From Chryseobacterium viscerum (GTDB taxonomy: Bacteria; Bacteroidota; Bacteroidia; Flavobacteriales; Weeksellaceae), in the NCBI RefSeq assembly GCF_025949665.1, contig NZ_JAPDFT010000001.1:1240001-1304000 (forward strand): a stretch of DNA of 64,000 bases, read 5' to 3'. A program made the position numbers and the translations under genes. The notes beneath the pieces are model-generated. The model was not told where the DNA came from. It made no database searches and was given only the letters and a program-made list of their open reading frames with translations. Position 1 is the first letter of the stretch. Every line of letters starts with the position of its first letter. Positions 26,888 to 35,538 of this stretch are shown here, in pieces.

Positions 26888-26924
26888 GTAATCCTGCATT
26901 CCGGCTCATAGTTGTAATGATGTG

Positions 26925-26965
26925 GAATTGACTTAGGAATTATGAGCGTCAAAGTAAAAGTATAG
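26925..26965. repeat. Relic of the palindromic MITE-like element
   Basis: TTGACTTAGGAATTATGAGC resembles the left end of the 190-bp element and CAAAGTAAAAGTATA resembles the sequence just beyond its right end. The middle is absent, as after deletion between the hairpin arms. Confidence 0.5.
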
Positions 26966-26987
26966 TAAGAAAAACATTTTAATAAAC

Positions 26988-27821
26988 ATGAAAAAAATAA
27001 CAATTCTCGGATCACTTATCTGCTCTCTATGGGCTTTCTCTCAGAAGAGTGCAAAAATGTATTATGAGCATACGAAAGATATTATTACTTACTATGCTGA
27101 TAATATTGAAATCTATCCCATTTCAATAACATTCTCAGAGCAGCCGGAAACAGAAAATTTGAAGAGTCCGGAAGCATTTAAAATGATCAGAGTACTGCCT
27201 CCTAAATCAACAAAAAACAAAATTGCTTATTTTGTTGTCAATGATAATAAAAAAGGTTGGAAAATTAAGAAAATGCCTGCTTATTATACATTGGCTGGAG
27301 ATGCAACGATAAAGACCTATGATGCGGACTATATATATGATCTTCCTTTTCAAAAAGGGAAATCCTTCAATGTTTATCAGGGGTACAATGGAATATTTTC
27401 TCACCAGAACGAAAACTCTTTAGATTTCGTAATGCCTGAAGGAACAGAAATTACGGCAGCAAGAGAAGGCAAAGTGATTGATGCTGTTCAGAGTAATAAT
27501 ACAGGATGTCCTACATCAAGTTGTGCTAATCAGGCCAATTATATTTCAATTTTACATTCAGATGGAACCATTGCGCAATATTTTCACCTGAAACAAAATG
27601 GGGTTAAAGTTAACATAGGAGATGAGGTTAAAAAAGGTGATTTAATAGGATTAAGCGGCAACACAGGCTGGACAAATGGTCCTCATTTACATTTCCAATG
27701 CTTTCTTCCCGATCCTTCAAAACCAAAGCAAAAAAATACTCTCAAAACCCTGTTCAGAACCGGTAATGGAAGCAAAAATGAATATCTGGCAGAGAAAAAA
27801 ACATATTCAAAAGAGTATTAA
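26988..27821 (+). CDS. M23 family metallopeptidase, exported
   Basis: 277 residues with a Sec signal peptide (MKKITILGSLICSLWAFSQ). The LytM/M23 zinc peptidase domain occupies about 125-255: SHQNENSLDFVMPEGTEI (first His and Asp ligands), YFHLKQNGVKVNIGDEVKKG, and NGPHLHFQCF carrying the HxH ligands. Such enzymes cleave peptidoglycan cross-links or glycine-rich peptides in the periplasm. An inserted CPTSSCANQ segment carries two cysteines. The N-terminal ~110 residues are not recognised. Confidence 0.87.
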   Translation: MKKITILGSLICSLWAFSQKSAKMYYEHTKDIITYYADNIEIYPISITFSEQPETENLKSPEAFKMIRVLPPKSTKNKIAYFVVNDNKKGWKIKKMPAYYTLAGDATIKTYDADYIYDLPFQKGKSFNVYQGYNGIFSHQNENSLDFVMPEGTEITAAREGKVIDAVQSNNTGCPTSSCANQANYISILHSDGTIAQYFHLKQNGVKVNIGDEVKKGDLIGLSGNTGWTNGPHLHFQCFLPDPSKPKQKNTLKTLFRTGNGSKNEYLAEKKTYSKEY

Positions 27822-27877
27822 ACAGATCGTGTTATTTGTGAATCATTAGAGGTATTAGTGTTTAAAAGATACTAATT

Positions 27878-28709
27878 ATGAAAATAAAAATACAGTTATA
27901 CCACACCTCAGATTTTCCTTCAGAACTCACTACTGAAAATTACAGTGTTGTTCTATGGAAAGGTTCCGGTGTTTTCTCTGTGGATGATATTAATTATTCT
28001 TACAGTGGATACAACATACTGTTTCTTTCCCCTTATCAAAAACTGAAACTGGCTTCGGAATCTGATGAAAATATCCACATGCTTTTCTTCCATGGTGACT
28101 ATTACTGTATCGAATATCATAAAGAAGAAGTGGCCTGTAACGGGCTTCTTTTCAATAATATTTATCTGAATCCTGGCGTTGAGCTGTCAGAAGAAAAACT
28201 ATAACTATATTCTCGAACTTTTTAATCACATCAAAAAAGAAGAATCTGAAAAACATCAGTTTTCAGAATCCATTATCAAAACTTATATTCAGCTTATTCT
28301 TGCCATTGGCAGTAAACAGAAAAGCAGTATTGAAAACAGTGTGATTTCTAGTGAAAAAATTCCTAATAAGAACGCTTTTGAATTTCAGAAACTGCTGGAA
28401 ATTTATTTTAAAAATGAAAAAGAACTGTCATTTTACAGTGACAAGCTGAATATAACCAATAATACATTAAGCAAGGCTGTAAAAAAAGAATTTGCGAAAA
28501 CACCCACGCAGCTTGTCAATGAAAGAATCATTCTGGAATCAAAAAAACTGCTGCATTTAACCTTTAGATCTGTAAAGGAAATTGCTTCAGAACTGGGATT
28601 TGCCGATGAATTTTACTTCAGCAGGTACTTTAAAAAGTCGGTAGGATGTTCCCCAAAAAAATATAGAGAACAGGTAGGAATCTCTGTGGTGGCGAAAATG
28701 TCCATGTAA
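27878..28709 (+). pseudogene. AraC-family regulator split by a one-base frameshift
   Basis: Two overlapping open frames together make a normal ~275-residue AraC regulator. The first (to the TAA at 28202) is the N-terminal cupin-like sensor, ending GVELSEEKL. The second, in the +1 frame, contains YNYILELFNHIKKEE and the C-terminal HTH pair: LSFYSDKLNITNNTLSKAVK, then VKEIASELGFADEFYFSRYF and CSPKKYRE. Adding one A to the five-A run at 28194-28198 restores SEEKNYNYILELF without a break, so a single-base loss in the homopolymer is the likely cause. It could be a true knockout, a sequencing or assembly error, or slippage-based switching. The target is probably the DUF417 gene downstream. Confidence 0.8.
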
Positions 28710-28727
28710 TGTCCTCAAATATCTATG

Positions 28728-28756
28728 TTGGCGCTGTAGGCATGTGAATACCTTTG
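28728..28756 (+). promoter_or_regulatory. Promoter of the DUF417 gene
   Basis: TTG at 28728-28730, an 18-base spacer, then TACCTTTG at 28749-28756, matching the Bacteroidota TTG/TAnnTTTG consensus. It lies 17 bases before the ATG at 28774 and inside a longer GTG-started frame, so it decides in favour of the ATG. Confidence 0.6.
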
Positions 28757-28773
28757 TTAAAAAAATAAATCAC

Positions 28774-29391
28774 ATGCAAGACAACAGACTTTACCACCGT
28801 TTATTAGAGTTGGATACCTGGTTTTTCAATTTTCTCAGAATTTCAATCTTCATTGTTATGGCCTGGATTGGAGGCTTGAAGGCTTTCCATTACGAAGCAG
28901 AAGGAATTGTGCCCTTTGTAGCCAATAGTCCTTTCATGAGTTTCTTCTACAAAAATGCCGGGAATAAAGTTCTTAATGAAGACAAAAAACCTGTTGCAGA
29001 ATATACCTTATATAAAACCCCGGAAGGAAAAGTTATTCAGAAAAATATTGATTGGCATACAAAAAACGGAACCTATATTTTTTCCTATGGCTTGGGAACA
29101 ATGATTCTCGTTATCGGATTTTTTGTGTTATTCGGAATTTGGTTTCCTAAAATCGGAGCCGTTGGTGGTGCTTTAACATTTTTAATGTCACTCATTACGC
29201 TGTCATTTCTTATAACCACTCCTGAAGTTTACGTGCCTAATCTGGGCGGAGATTATCCTACGCCTCAGTTTGGGTTTCCTTATCTGTCCGGAGCAGGGCG
29301 TTTGGTCTTGAAAGATATTATCATGATGGCCGGAGGGCTGGTAGTATTTTCTGATAGTCTGAAGAAAGTATTGAAACCGTCTGCTCAATAG
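28774..29391 (+). CDS. DUF417 (YkgB/RclC-like) inner-membrane protein
   Basis: 205 residues with four predicted transmembrane helices. Family marks include FLRISIFIVMAWIGGLKAFHYEAEGIVPFVANSPFMSFFY, shortened here to its diagnostic parts WIGGLKAFHYEAEGI and PFVANSP, and the C-terminal FPYLSGAGRLVLKDIIMMAGG. In Escherichia coli the homologue RclC belongs to the reactive-chlorine resistance system controlled by the AraC-type activator RclR. An AraC gene directly upstream makes a similar oxidative-stress pairing plausible here, although that regulator is broken. An extra TLYKTPEGKVIQ segment between helices 1 and 2 is typical of the Bacteroidota branch. Confidence 0.82.
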   Translation: MQDNRLYHRLLELDTWFFNFLRISIFIVMAWIGGLKAFHYEAEGIVPFVANSPFMSFFYKNAGNKVLNEDKKPVAEYTLYKTPEGKVIQKNIDWHTKNGTYIFSYGLGTMILVIGFFVLFGIWFPKIGAVGGALTFLMSLITLSFLITTPEVYVPNLGGDYPTPQFGFPYLSGAGRLVLKDIIMMAGGLVVFSDSLKKVLKPSAQ

Positions 29392-29597
29392 ATTCATCAA
29401 TCAGAAGAAGAATTATTAACGAAAATTAATTCTCTTAAAGTCGCTTCTAAATTTCTCTATTTCTCAAAAAAACACGACATTTGTAGCTCGAAAAATCATA
29501 CCGGAAAGGGTGTGGGATTTCAAATAAAAGTTTCAAAATAGAGCAGATGAAACCTTAGAGCTCATCTGACGAATTAAATAAGTAGATAGATTAACAA

Positions 29598-32000
29598 ATG
29601 AAAATATCAAACAACTGGCTGAAGGACTTTGTAAAAACGGAATCAAAAACTGAAAGAATCGGTGAATTCCTTACAGATATAGGTCTTGAGGTTGAAGGGA
29701 TAGATAAATTTGAAAGCGTAAGAGGCAGTCTGGAAGGAATTGTTGTAGGTAAAGTATTAACCTGCGAAAAGCATCCGAATGCTGACAAACTGAATAAGAC
29801 AACAGTAGACGTAGGAAACGGAAAAGTATTGAATATTGTTTGTGGAGCTCCTAACGTAGAAGCTGGGCAGACAGTTCCTGTAGCAGTTGTCGGAACAAAA
29901 ATCTATGACAAAACCGGAAACTTTTTTGAAATTAAAGAAGCAAAAATCAGAGGTGAGGTTTCTCAGGGAATGATCTGTGCAGAAGACGAATTAGGTCTTA
30001 GCGAAGATCACGGAGGAATCATGGTGCTGGACGAAACAAAATATGAAGTAGGAAAAAACTTTGCTGATTATTTTGAGCTTACCAATGATGAGGTGTTTGA
30101 AATCGGACTAACGCCGAACAGAACAGATGCAATGTCTCACTATGGGGTTGCAAGAGATCTTCATGCGTATCTTTCTACAAACCAGCTGAAATCTCAATTT
30201 AACAAAGTAGCTTCTGAAGCTTTGAATAATGAAGGAACTCATGATTTCACCCTGGAAATCGAAGATGCAGAATTGTGTCCAAGATATATCGGAGCTGTTA
30301 TTGAAGACATAAAAGTAGCAGAATCCCCATCTTGGTTAAAAGACAGGCTGAAAGCAATCGGCCTAAGCCCAATTAACAATGTTGTAGATATTACAAATTA
30401 TATTCTTCACGGGTACGGACAGCCGCTTCACGCATTTGATGCAGACAAAATTGCAGATAAGAAAGTGAAAGTAGGAGTTGTAAAACCGGGAACAAAATTT
30501 ACAACTTTAGACGGGGTTGAAAGAACATTGAACGGTTCTGAGATTATGATCAAAGACGGTAAAGATAACCCAATGTGTATTGCCGGGGTATTTGGTGGAG
30601 AGAATTCAGGAGTATCAGAAACTACAAAAACAATATTCCTTGAAAGTGCTTACTTCAACCCGATTGCGGTAAGAAAAGGAGCAAAAGCCCACAGTTTGAA
30701 TACGGATGCTTCTTTCAGATTTGAAAGAGGAGTAGACCCAAATCTTACAAGAACGGCTATCACTCATGCTATTAAGATGATTCAGGAAATTGCTGAAGGA
30801 AAATTAGTAGGAGAGTTATTGGAAGAATATCCTAAGAAAATAGAAGACAATTATGTGATCCTGAGATTCTCTAAAATTGAGCAGATTTTAGGAACAAAAA
30901 TTCACAGAGAAAAAGTAAAAGAAATCTTAAAAGCATTGGAAATTCAGGTTTTAAATGAAATTCCTAATGGTTTTGAAATCTCTGTTCCTGCTTACAGAGC
31001 AGATGTAACAAGAGAAATTGATGTAATTGAAGAGATCTTAAGAATCTACGGATACAATAAAATTGACGCTCCACAGAAAATTTCGTTTACCCCTGTTAAG
31101 CTAAGTGCTAACGATCAGGATGAACTGGAAAACAGCTGGGCAAGAGCTTTACAAAGTATTGGTTTCAACGAAGTAATGAACAACTCATTGACTTCTGTAA
31201 AAGATGAAACTGATGCCGTAAAGTTGTTAAATCCTTTAAGCGGGGATTTAGCATTCATGAGAAAATCTTTATTGGAAGGACTTCTTCAGAATGCTGTATA
31301 TAATATCAACAGAAAGAATCAGGACATTAAATTCTTTGAATTAGGAAAAATTTATCACAAAAAAGATAAATATGAAGAAAGAAAACAATTGGCTTTGTTG
31401 GTTTCCGGTAGAGATGTTGCCGAAAACTGGCTTCAGCCAAAATCTGCAGTAAGCTTCTATAACCTTAAGGCTTATGTAAAAGTTTTATTGGAAAGATTGG
31501 CTGTAGATTATAAAGAAACTGCTCTGTCTGATGAAAGATTTTCTGATGCATTGGTATATGAAGCAGATGGTAAAGCTTTGGTGAGAATTGGAAAAGTAGC
31601 TCCTGCTTTATTAAAAGATTTTGATATTGACCAGGATTGTTTCTATGCAGAAATCGAACTGGAATATGCTCAGGAATTACGTTCTAAAAACGAATTGAAA
31701 TTCAAAGACATTCCGAAATTCAACAAAATCAGAAGAGACTTAGCTTTATTGATTGATAAAAATGTAAACTATCAGGATTTATATCAGACGGCTAAAAAGA
31801 ATAAATCTCCATTCATTAAAAATATTAACCTATTCGACGTGTATGAAGGTAAAAATCTTCCTGAAGGCAAGAAGTCTTATGCAATGAGCTTTGAACTGTT
31901 GAACGAAGAAAAAACACTGGAAGAAAAAGAGATTACAGAAGTAATGGATTCTCTGATCAAAGCTTTCCAGAAAGAATTCAATGCAGAGTTGAGATCTTAA
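29598..32000 (+). CDS. pheT: Phenylalanine--tRNA ligase beta subunit
   Basis: 800 residues, full length. Partner of PheS in the alpha2-beta2 enzyme that charges tRNA-Phe. Domains in order: an EMAP-type tRNA-binding domain at about 40-150 (VVGKVLTCEKHPNADKLN, then GAPNVEAGQTVPVA), B3/B4 editing domain (DITNYILHGYGQPLHAFD), B5 (LRFSKIEQILGTKI and VPAYRADVTREIDVIEEILR), the catalytic-like core, and a C-terminal FDX-anticodon-binding domain (KFNKIRRDLALLID to the end). pheS is not adjacent, which is usual in this group. Followed by a strong terminator. Confidence 0.97.
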   Translation: MKISNNWLKDFVKTESKTERIGEFLTDIGLEVEGIDKFESVRGSLEGIVVGKVLTCEKHPNADKLNKTTVDVGNGKVLNIVCGAPNVEAGQTVPVAVVGTKIYDKTGNFFEIKEAKIRGEVSQGMICAEDELGLSEDHGGIMVLDETKYEVGKNFADYFELTNDEVFEIGLTPNRTDAMSHYGVARDLHAYLSTNQLKSQFNKVASEALNNEGTHDFTLEIEDAELCPRYIGAVIEDIKVAESPSWLKDRLKAIGLSPINNVVDITNYILHGYGQPLHAFDADKIADKKVKVGVVKPGTKFTTLDGVERTLNGSEIMIKDGKDNPMCIAGVFGGENSGVSETTKTIFLESAYFNPIAVRKGAKAHSLNTDASFRFERGVDPNLTRTAITHAIKMIQEIAEGKLVGELLEEYPKKIEDNYVILRFSKIEQILGTKIHREKVKEILKALEIQVLNEIPNGFEISVPAYRADVTREIDVIEEILRIYGYNKIDAPQKISFTPVKLSANDQDELENSWARALQSIGFNEVMNNSLTSVKDETDAVKLLNPLSGDLAFMRKSLLEGLLQNAVYNINRKNQDIKFFELGKIYHKKDKYEERKQLALLVSGRDVAENWLQPKSAVSFYNLKAYVKVLLERLAVDYKETALSDERFSDALVYEADGKALVRIGKVAPALLKDFDIDQDCFYAEIELEYAQELRSKNELKFKDIPKFNKIRRDLALLIDKNVNYQDLYQTAKKNKSPFIKNINLFDVYEGKNLPEGKKSYAMSFELLNEEKTLEEKEITEVMDSLIKAFQKEFNAELRS

Positions 32001-32024
32001 TACTTGAAAATATACTTCACGATA

Positions 32025-32056
32025 AAAGAAACGGACTTTTTAAAGTCCGTTTCTTT
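32025..32056 (+). terminator. Terminator of pheT
   Basis: 15-bp perfect inverted repeat AAAGAAACGGACTTT and its complement, with T-rich right arm, 24 bases after the stop codon. Confidence 0.85.
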
Positions 32057-32084
32057 GTTTTAATAATGCCGGTTGTAATGTTAT

Positions 32085-32150
32085 GTTTCGGCTAAAGCCA
32101 TTTGAATGTTGGCTTTTTTATGTAAACGGGCTAAAGCCCGTTCCTATTGA
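32085..32150. repeat. Twin-hairpin repeat, copy 2 (inverted)
   Basis: Reverse orientation: TTCGGCTAAAGCCA, then AACGGGCTAAAGCCCGTT and CCTATTG. The first hairpin has one mismatch from the family sequence. Confidence 0.8.
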
Positions 32151-32468
32151 ATTGCATTAGTGATATTAGTGAAAATATTAGTGTCATTAGTGTTAAAATA
32201 GAAATCTTGTATAAAAACAATCTATCCACAGTCTTTGTTACTCCGTAGGAGCCTCAATATATTTTATAAACCAATTATAGTATAGATTCCTTCGGAATGA
32301 CAAAGGCAACGCTACAACTTTAGTGCAGATAAAGTTCTTATGTCTTAACGCTTTCAACCCTTTTTTTGATTATCAAGAGCGTAAAAATAATTCTGAAAAA
32401 TATTCAAAATATCAAGTGTTAAAGAATAATAAAATTCACGTCAACCCGTTTAGATAATATAATTTCCG
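32151..32468. other. Gene-free stretch upstream of the META lipoprotein
   Basis: No gene seen. Holds a half copy of the TCATTCCG/GGAATCT family (TAGATTCCTTCGGAATGACA near 32283) and ACTAATGACACTAATA-like filler, then plain AT-rich DNA up to the promoter. Confidence 0.4.
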
Positions 32469-32476
32469 TAAATTTG
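32469..32476 (+). promoter_or_regulatory. -7 box of the META lipoprotein gene
   Basis: TAAATTTG, 21 bases before the ATG at 32498. Its position makes an upstream in-frame TTG at 32474 unlikely to be the start. Confidence 0.55.
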
Positions 32477-32497
32477 GATGAATTCAAAAAGAAAAAA

Positions 32498-32908
32498 ATG
32501 AAAAATCTTTTTTTAAGTATATGTACAGCTGCAGTTTTGGCTTCATGTGGATCCATGACGAGCCCTTCTGCTTCTAAAGTAGGAAAGGCTCAGCCTGCTC
32601 TTGCCAATACAAAATGGACATTGGCTGACAATGTAAAAGGTAAAATCCCGACATTGAATATTGAAGGAGAGAAGATCACAGGAAATGCCGGATGTAACAA
32701 CTATTTCGGAACGGCTTCAATAGATCCTTCTACAGGTGGTTTTACAGCAGGACAAATGGGATCTACAAAAATGATGTGTAATAACATCGGAGTAGAGCAG
32801 AATTTTATGGATATGATGGGAAAAGCAAATAAATATGTAATTTCCGGAAATACTTTAGAATTGTATAAAGACAATCTTTTATTATTGAAGTTCAATAAAT
32901 CAGAATAA
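32498..32908 (+). CDS. META (HslJ-like) domain lipoprotein
   Basis: 136 residues with a lipoprotein signal (MKNLFLSICTAAVLASC). The META domain follows: NTKWTLADNVKGKIPTLNIE, then KITGNAGCNNYFGTA and GSTKMMCNN, ending LELYKDNLLLLKF. In E. coli the HslJ relative is a heat-inducible outer-membrane-associated protein connected with novobiocin resistance; exact function is unknown. Sits alone with its own promoter and terminator. Confidence 0.87.
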   Translation: MKNLFLSICTAAVLASCGSMTSPSASKVGKAQPALANTKWTLADNVKGKIPTLNIEGEKITGNAGCNNYFGTASIDPSTGGFTAGQMGSTKMMCNNIGVEQNFMDMMGKANKYVISGNTLELYKDNLLLLKFNKSE

Positions 32909-32913
32909 AAAAC

Positions 32914-32939
32914 AAAAGGAACTCAATTGAGTTCCTTTT
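32914..32939. terminator. Bidirectional terminator between convergent genes
   Basis: AAAAGGAACTCAA/TTGAGTTCCTTTT, a 26-bp perfect palindrome with T-run on the plus strand and A-run on the minus side. Confidence 0.8.
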
Positions 32940-32956
32940 TTATGTTTAGAGTGTTA

Positions 32957-33196
32957 TTAATCTTCCTCTTCTTCGTCGTACTTAGCCAACTCTTCGTCGC
33001 ACCATTTAAACGCTGCTTCTACTACTTTAGTAGCTTCGTCTGCCATAGTTTCTTCATCATCACCTTCAAGATCATCTAACCACTCAACTTCTTCTTCCTC
33101 AACGTTTAAGATAAATCTTGGGTATTCTGTATGAACTACGAATAGATCTTCTGGAAACTCCGAATTATCTGCTAATAAAAACTTTGGTAATTTCAT
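32957..33196 (-). CDS. Small acidic protein of unknown function
   Basis: 79 residues, highly acidic, with clusters VEEEEVEWLDDLEGDDEE and a C-terminal YDEEEED, and a conserved-looking N terminus MKLPKFLLADNSEFPEDLFVVHTEYPRF. No signal peptide. The FLLADNSEFPEDLFVVHT block resembles a conserved short Bacteroidota hypothetical protein. It has its own -7 box and converges on the META lipoprotein gene. No function can be assigned. Confidence 0.7.
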   Translation of the reverse strand: MKLPKFLLADNSEFPEDLFVVHTEYPRFILNVEEEEVEWLDDLEGDDEETMADEATKVVEAAFKWCDEELAKYDEEEED

Positions 33197-33218
33197 TTTT
33201 TTAATGTTTTAACTTTCT

Positions 33219-33226
33219 CAAAGATA
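33219..33226 (-). promoter_or_regulatory. -7 box of the small acidic protein gene
   Basis: TATCTTTG on the minus strand, 22 bases ahead of the ATG at 33196. Confidence 0.5.
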
Positions 33227-33248
33227 AATAAAATTATTGACTTTAAAA

Positions 33249-34142
33249 TTACTTCAAAAACATTTTTGAAACTTTTTCAGCTTTTTTACTTTCAGAATAA
33301 TCGTAGAATCCTTCACCTGATTTTACTCCAAGTTTCCCCGCTGTTACCATATTTACCAGCAATGGGTTAGGTGCATATTTCGGGTTTTTGAAACCATCAT
33401 ACATTACGTTCAGGATGGCAAGGCATACATCAAGACCAATAAAATCTGCCAGCTGAAGCGGCCCCATCGGATGTGCCATTCCCAATTTCATTACCGTATC
33501 AATTTCTTCTACACCAGCCACTCCGTTATAAAGCGTTTCGATAGATTCATTGATCATTGGCATCAAAATTCTGTTAGCCACAAAACCTGGATAGTCATTC
33601 ACTTCTACAGGAACTTTACCCAAAGTTTTGCTCATTTCATAAACTGCATCAAAAGTCTCCTTGGAAGTAGAATATCCTTTAATGATTTCTACCAGTTTCA
33701 TAATCGGAACCGGGTTCATGAAGTGCATCCCGATTACTTTGTCAGCTCTTTTGGTAGCTGCTGCAATTTTTGTGATAGATATAGATGAAGTATTGGTTGC
33801 AAGAATACAGTTTGCAGGAGCCAGTTCATCCATCTGACCAAAGATCTTCAGTTTAAGATCAATATTTTCTGTAGCAGCTTCTACAATAAGGTCGGCAGCA
33901 CCTGCAGCATCGTTAAGTGCTGTAAAAGTAGTGATGTTGCCTAAAGTTTCAGCTTTTTGCTCCTCTGTAAGATTTCCTTTTGCAATGATTCTGTCAAGAT
34001 TGGTAGTAATGGTTTTTAAACCTCTGTCCAGAGCTTCCTGAGATACATCTACAAGATTTACTTTAAAACCGCTTTGTGCGAAAGTATGTGCAATACCATT
34101 TCCCATGGTTCCCGCTCCGATAACTACAATGTTTTTGATCAT
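33249..34142 (-). CDS. 3-hydroxybutyryl-CoA / 3-hydroxyacyl-CoA dehydrogenase
   Basis: 297 residues, the usual length for the stand-alone NAD(P)-dependent enzyme. N-terminal Rossmann motif VVIGAGTMGNGIAHTFAQSG; catalytic region TNTSSISITKIA and GMHFMNPVPIMKLVEII (catalytic His in HFMNP, with Glu in LVEII); the C-terminal dimer domain has GFVANRILMPMINE and GMAHPMGPLQLADFIGLD. Oxidises 3-hydroxyacyl-CoA in short-chain fatty acid or phenylacetate-type degradation. The three minus-strand genes upstream of it are separated by short gaps, so it may be co-transcribed with the small exported protein gene next door. Confidence 0.92.
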   Translation of the reverse strand: MIKNIVVIGAGTMGNGIAHTFAQSGFKVNLVDVSQEALDRGLKTITTNLDRIIAKGNLTEEQKAETLGNITTFTALNDAAGAADLIVEAATENIDLKLKIFGQMDELAPANCILATNTSSISITKIAAATKRADKVIGMHFMNPVPIMKLVEIIKGYSTSKETFDAVYEMSKTLGKVPVEVNDYPGFVANRILMPMINESIETLYNGVAGVEEIDTVMKLGMAHPMGPLQLADFIGLDVCLAILNVMYDGFKNPKYAPNPLLVNMVTAGKLGVKSGEGFYDYSESKKAEKVSKMFLK

Positions 34143-34149
34143 TTTTCCT

Positions 34150-34560
34150 TTATTTTTTATAGATAGTTAAATTTTTTACGTCTGTAAGATCCGATTGTGT
34201 GACAACAGCTGTAGAATCAAAGAAAACGTTTCCTGTACTTTGAGTTTTCTTACTGTTATTCTGATTGGAAACAGTAGCTGTTAATCCTCTTATAAGTCGT
34301 TTTTTTTGATTCTTTGTAAGAAAGTCTGTGCCAATGTATAACGCGTATTCACCTTCTCTTCCTCTTCCTTTTTGTATCAGTACTTCCAGGCTTTTTATCT
34401 GGCTTTTATTCCTGAATTCTTTCAGAAAACTCATGACGGGCTTATCAGATGGCGGACCACAGCATACGCTTCCATAGCTGATCTCTAAATAATTCTGATT
34501 CTTCTGTGAGTAAAAGAATGTGAAAGCCAGCAGAGCCGTTGTTACTATTATTTTTTTCAT
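34150..34560 (-). CDS. Small exported protein of unknown function
   Basis: 136 residues with a Sec signal peptide (MKKIIVTTALLAFTFFYSQ). The mature part has a CCGPPSD motif (SYGSVCCGPPSDKPVMSFL) and a basic stretch GRGREGEYALYIGTDFLTKNQKKRL. No family recognised. It begins 33 bases after the beta-lactamase stop and ends 7 bases before the dehydrogenase start. No terminator was seen in either gap, so a three-gene transcript is likely. Confidence 0.65.
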   Translation of the reverse strand: MKKIIVTTALLAFTFFYSQKNQNYLEISYGSVCCGPPSDKPVMSFLKEFRNKSQIKSLEVLIQKGRGREGEYALYIGTDFLTKNQKKRLIRGLTATVSNQNNSKKTQSTGNVFFDSTAVVTQSDLTDVKNLTIYKK

Positions 34561-34593
34561 GTTAAAAATCGCTTTAAAAATAAGCTTAAAATT

Positions 34594-35472
34594 CTATTTA
34601 TTAAAATATTCCCAAACCTCCTTAGAAATATCAGAAATCATCCTGCAGTTTACCGCATCGGTTTCCGTTGAATTACTGACAAATACAGCTAATGCATAAT
34701 GTTTACCATTAGGAAGAGTAACGATGCCAGTTTCATTTTCTGCCCCCGTTAAACCTGCACTATTTTTCCCGGAAGCTCCCGTTTTTCTGGCGACAGGAGT
34801 ATTTTTGGGAAGTTGTTCTACCATTTTGTTTAATCCTGTTGAAGTAGACAGCATTACCTGCATCAGATAATCTGTTGATTTTTTTGATAATAATTTTCCG
34901 TCATAAAACTTTTTCAGAACATCAACTGCCGATTTTGTGGTGCTGTAATTTTCATATTGAACCTTCCAGTCTTTATGCATTGCCTCTTCATTATATTTGA
35001 TCTGAAAACCCTTTACCCCTTTGGAATCCATGAATTTCTGTACAGGCTGGGTTCCTCCCAATAGCGTAAGAAGGATGTCACAGCCATTATTATCACTTTT
35101 GGCAACAGTATATTCAATTACTTCGCTTAACGGAACTTCAACATTTCCTCCCGGATACTTATCACGAAGCGGAGACCATGTATTTTCAAGTAAATTTGAT
35201 TTATCCAGTTTAATTTTCTGATCCAGAGAAAGCTTTCCATGATCTACAGCATTCAGAACTGCAGCTGCAATATGGAATTTGAAGACACTTTGCATCGGAA
35301 GCTTTTTATCCGCATTTTTATGATAAGTAAAACCATTTTCAAAACCCAGAACAGAAACTCCCACTCTTGCTTTTTTGTTCTTAAGAATTGAATGTATTTT
35401 TTGTTCCAATAGTGAAGTCTGAGCAAATGTGAATGCAGAAATCAGAAGAAAAAGAAATGCTGTTTTTTTCAT
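34594..35472 (-). CDS. bla: Class A extended-spectrum beta-lactamase, CGA/CIA-like
   Basis: 292 residues with a Sec signal peptide (residues 1-17, ending FAQ). Active-site motifs of subclass A2 enzymes are all present: SVFK (Ser62, Lys65), SDN at 126-128, the omega-loop Glu in YNEEAMHKDW (about 162-163), and KTG at 230-232. The overall sequence is of the type of the chromosomal CGA (C. gleum) and CIA (C. indologenes) beta-lactamases, related to CME and PER. It should hydrolyse penicillins and many cephalosporins in the periplasm. The gene is surrounded by ordinary chromosomal genes with no mobile element, so it looks intrinsic to the species. Exact allele cannot be named. Confidence 0.93.
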   Translation of the reverse strand: MKKTAFLFLLISAFTFAQTSLLEQKIHSILKNKKARVGVSVLGFENGFTYHKNADKKLPMQSVFKFHIAAAVLNAVDHGKLSLDQKIKLDKSNLLENTWSPLRDKYPGGNVEVPLSEVIEYTVAKSDNNGCDILLTLLGGTQPVQKFMDSKGVKGFQIKYNEEAMHKDWKVQYENYSTTKSAVDVLKKFYDGKLLSKKSTDYLMQVMLSTSTGLNKMVEQLPKNTPVARKTGASGKNSAGLTGAENETGIVTLPNGKHYALAVFVSNSTETDAVNCRMISDISKEVWEYFNK

Positions 35473-35478
35473 AATACC

Positions 35479-35511
35479 GAAAATTAAAAAGCTCTCCTTT
35501 GTTAACCAAAA
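35479..35511 (-). promoter_or_regulatory. Putative bla promoter overlapping a terminator
   Basis: On the minus strand TTTTG (35511-35507), a 20-base spacer, then TAATTTTC (35486-35479), 7 of 8 with TAnnTTTG. The predicted transcript start would fall at or within two bases of the bla ATG, giving a leaderless message. Confidence 0.45.
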
Positions 35512-35518
35512 GAGAGCT
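35490..35518 (-). terminator. Terminator of the GH5 gene
   Basis: Minus-strand AGCTCTCTTTT, loop GGTTAAC, AAAGGAGAGCT, then TTTT. It lies between the GH5 stop and the bla start. Confidence 0.75.
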
Positions 35519-35538
35519 GCAATTTAAGATATTTATTA

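Noticed and set aside
27878..28709. Programmed ribosomal frameshift in the AraC gene
   Set aside because: No slippery heptamer of the X XXY YYZ kind with a downstream structure is visible; simple loss of one A explains the break better.
34594..35472. Acquired resistance gene on a mobile element
   Set aside because: No transposase, integron or inverted-repeat boundaries surround it, and neighbours are ordinary chromosomal genes; this beta-lactamase type is usually native to the genus.
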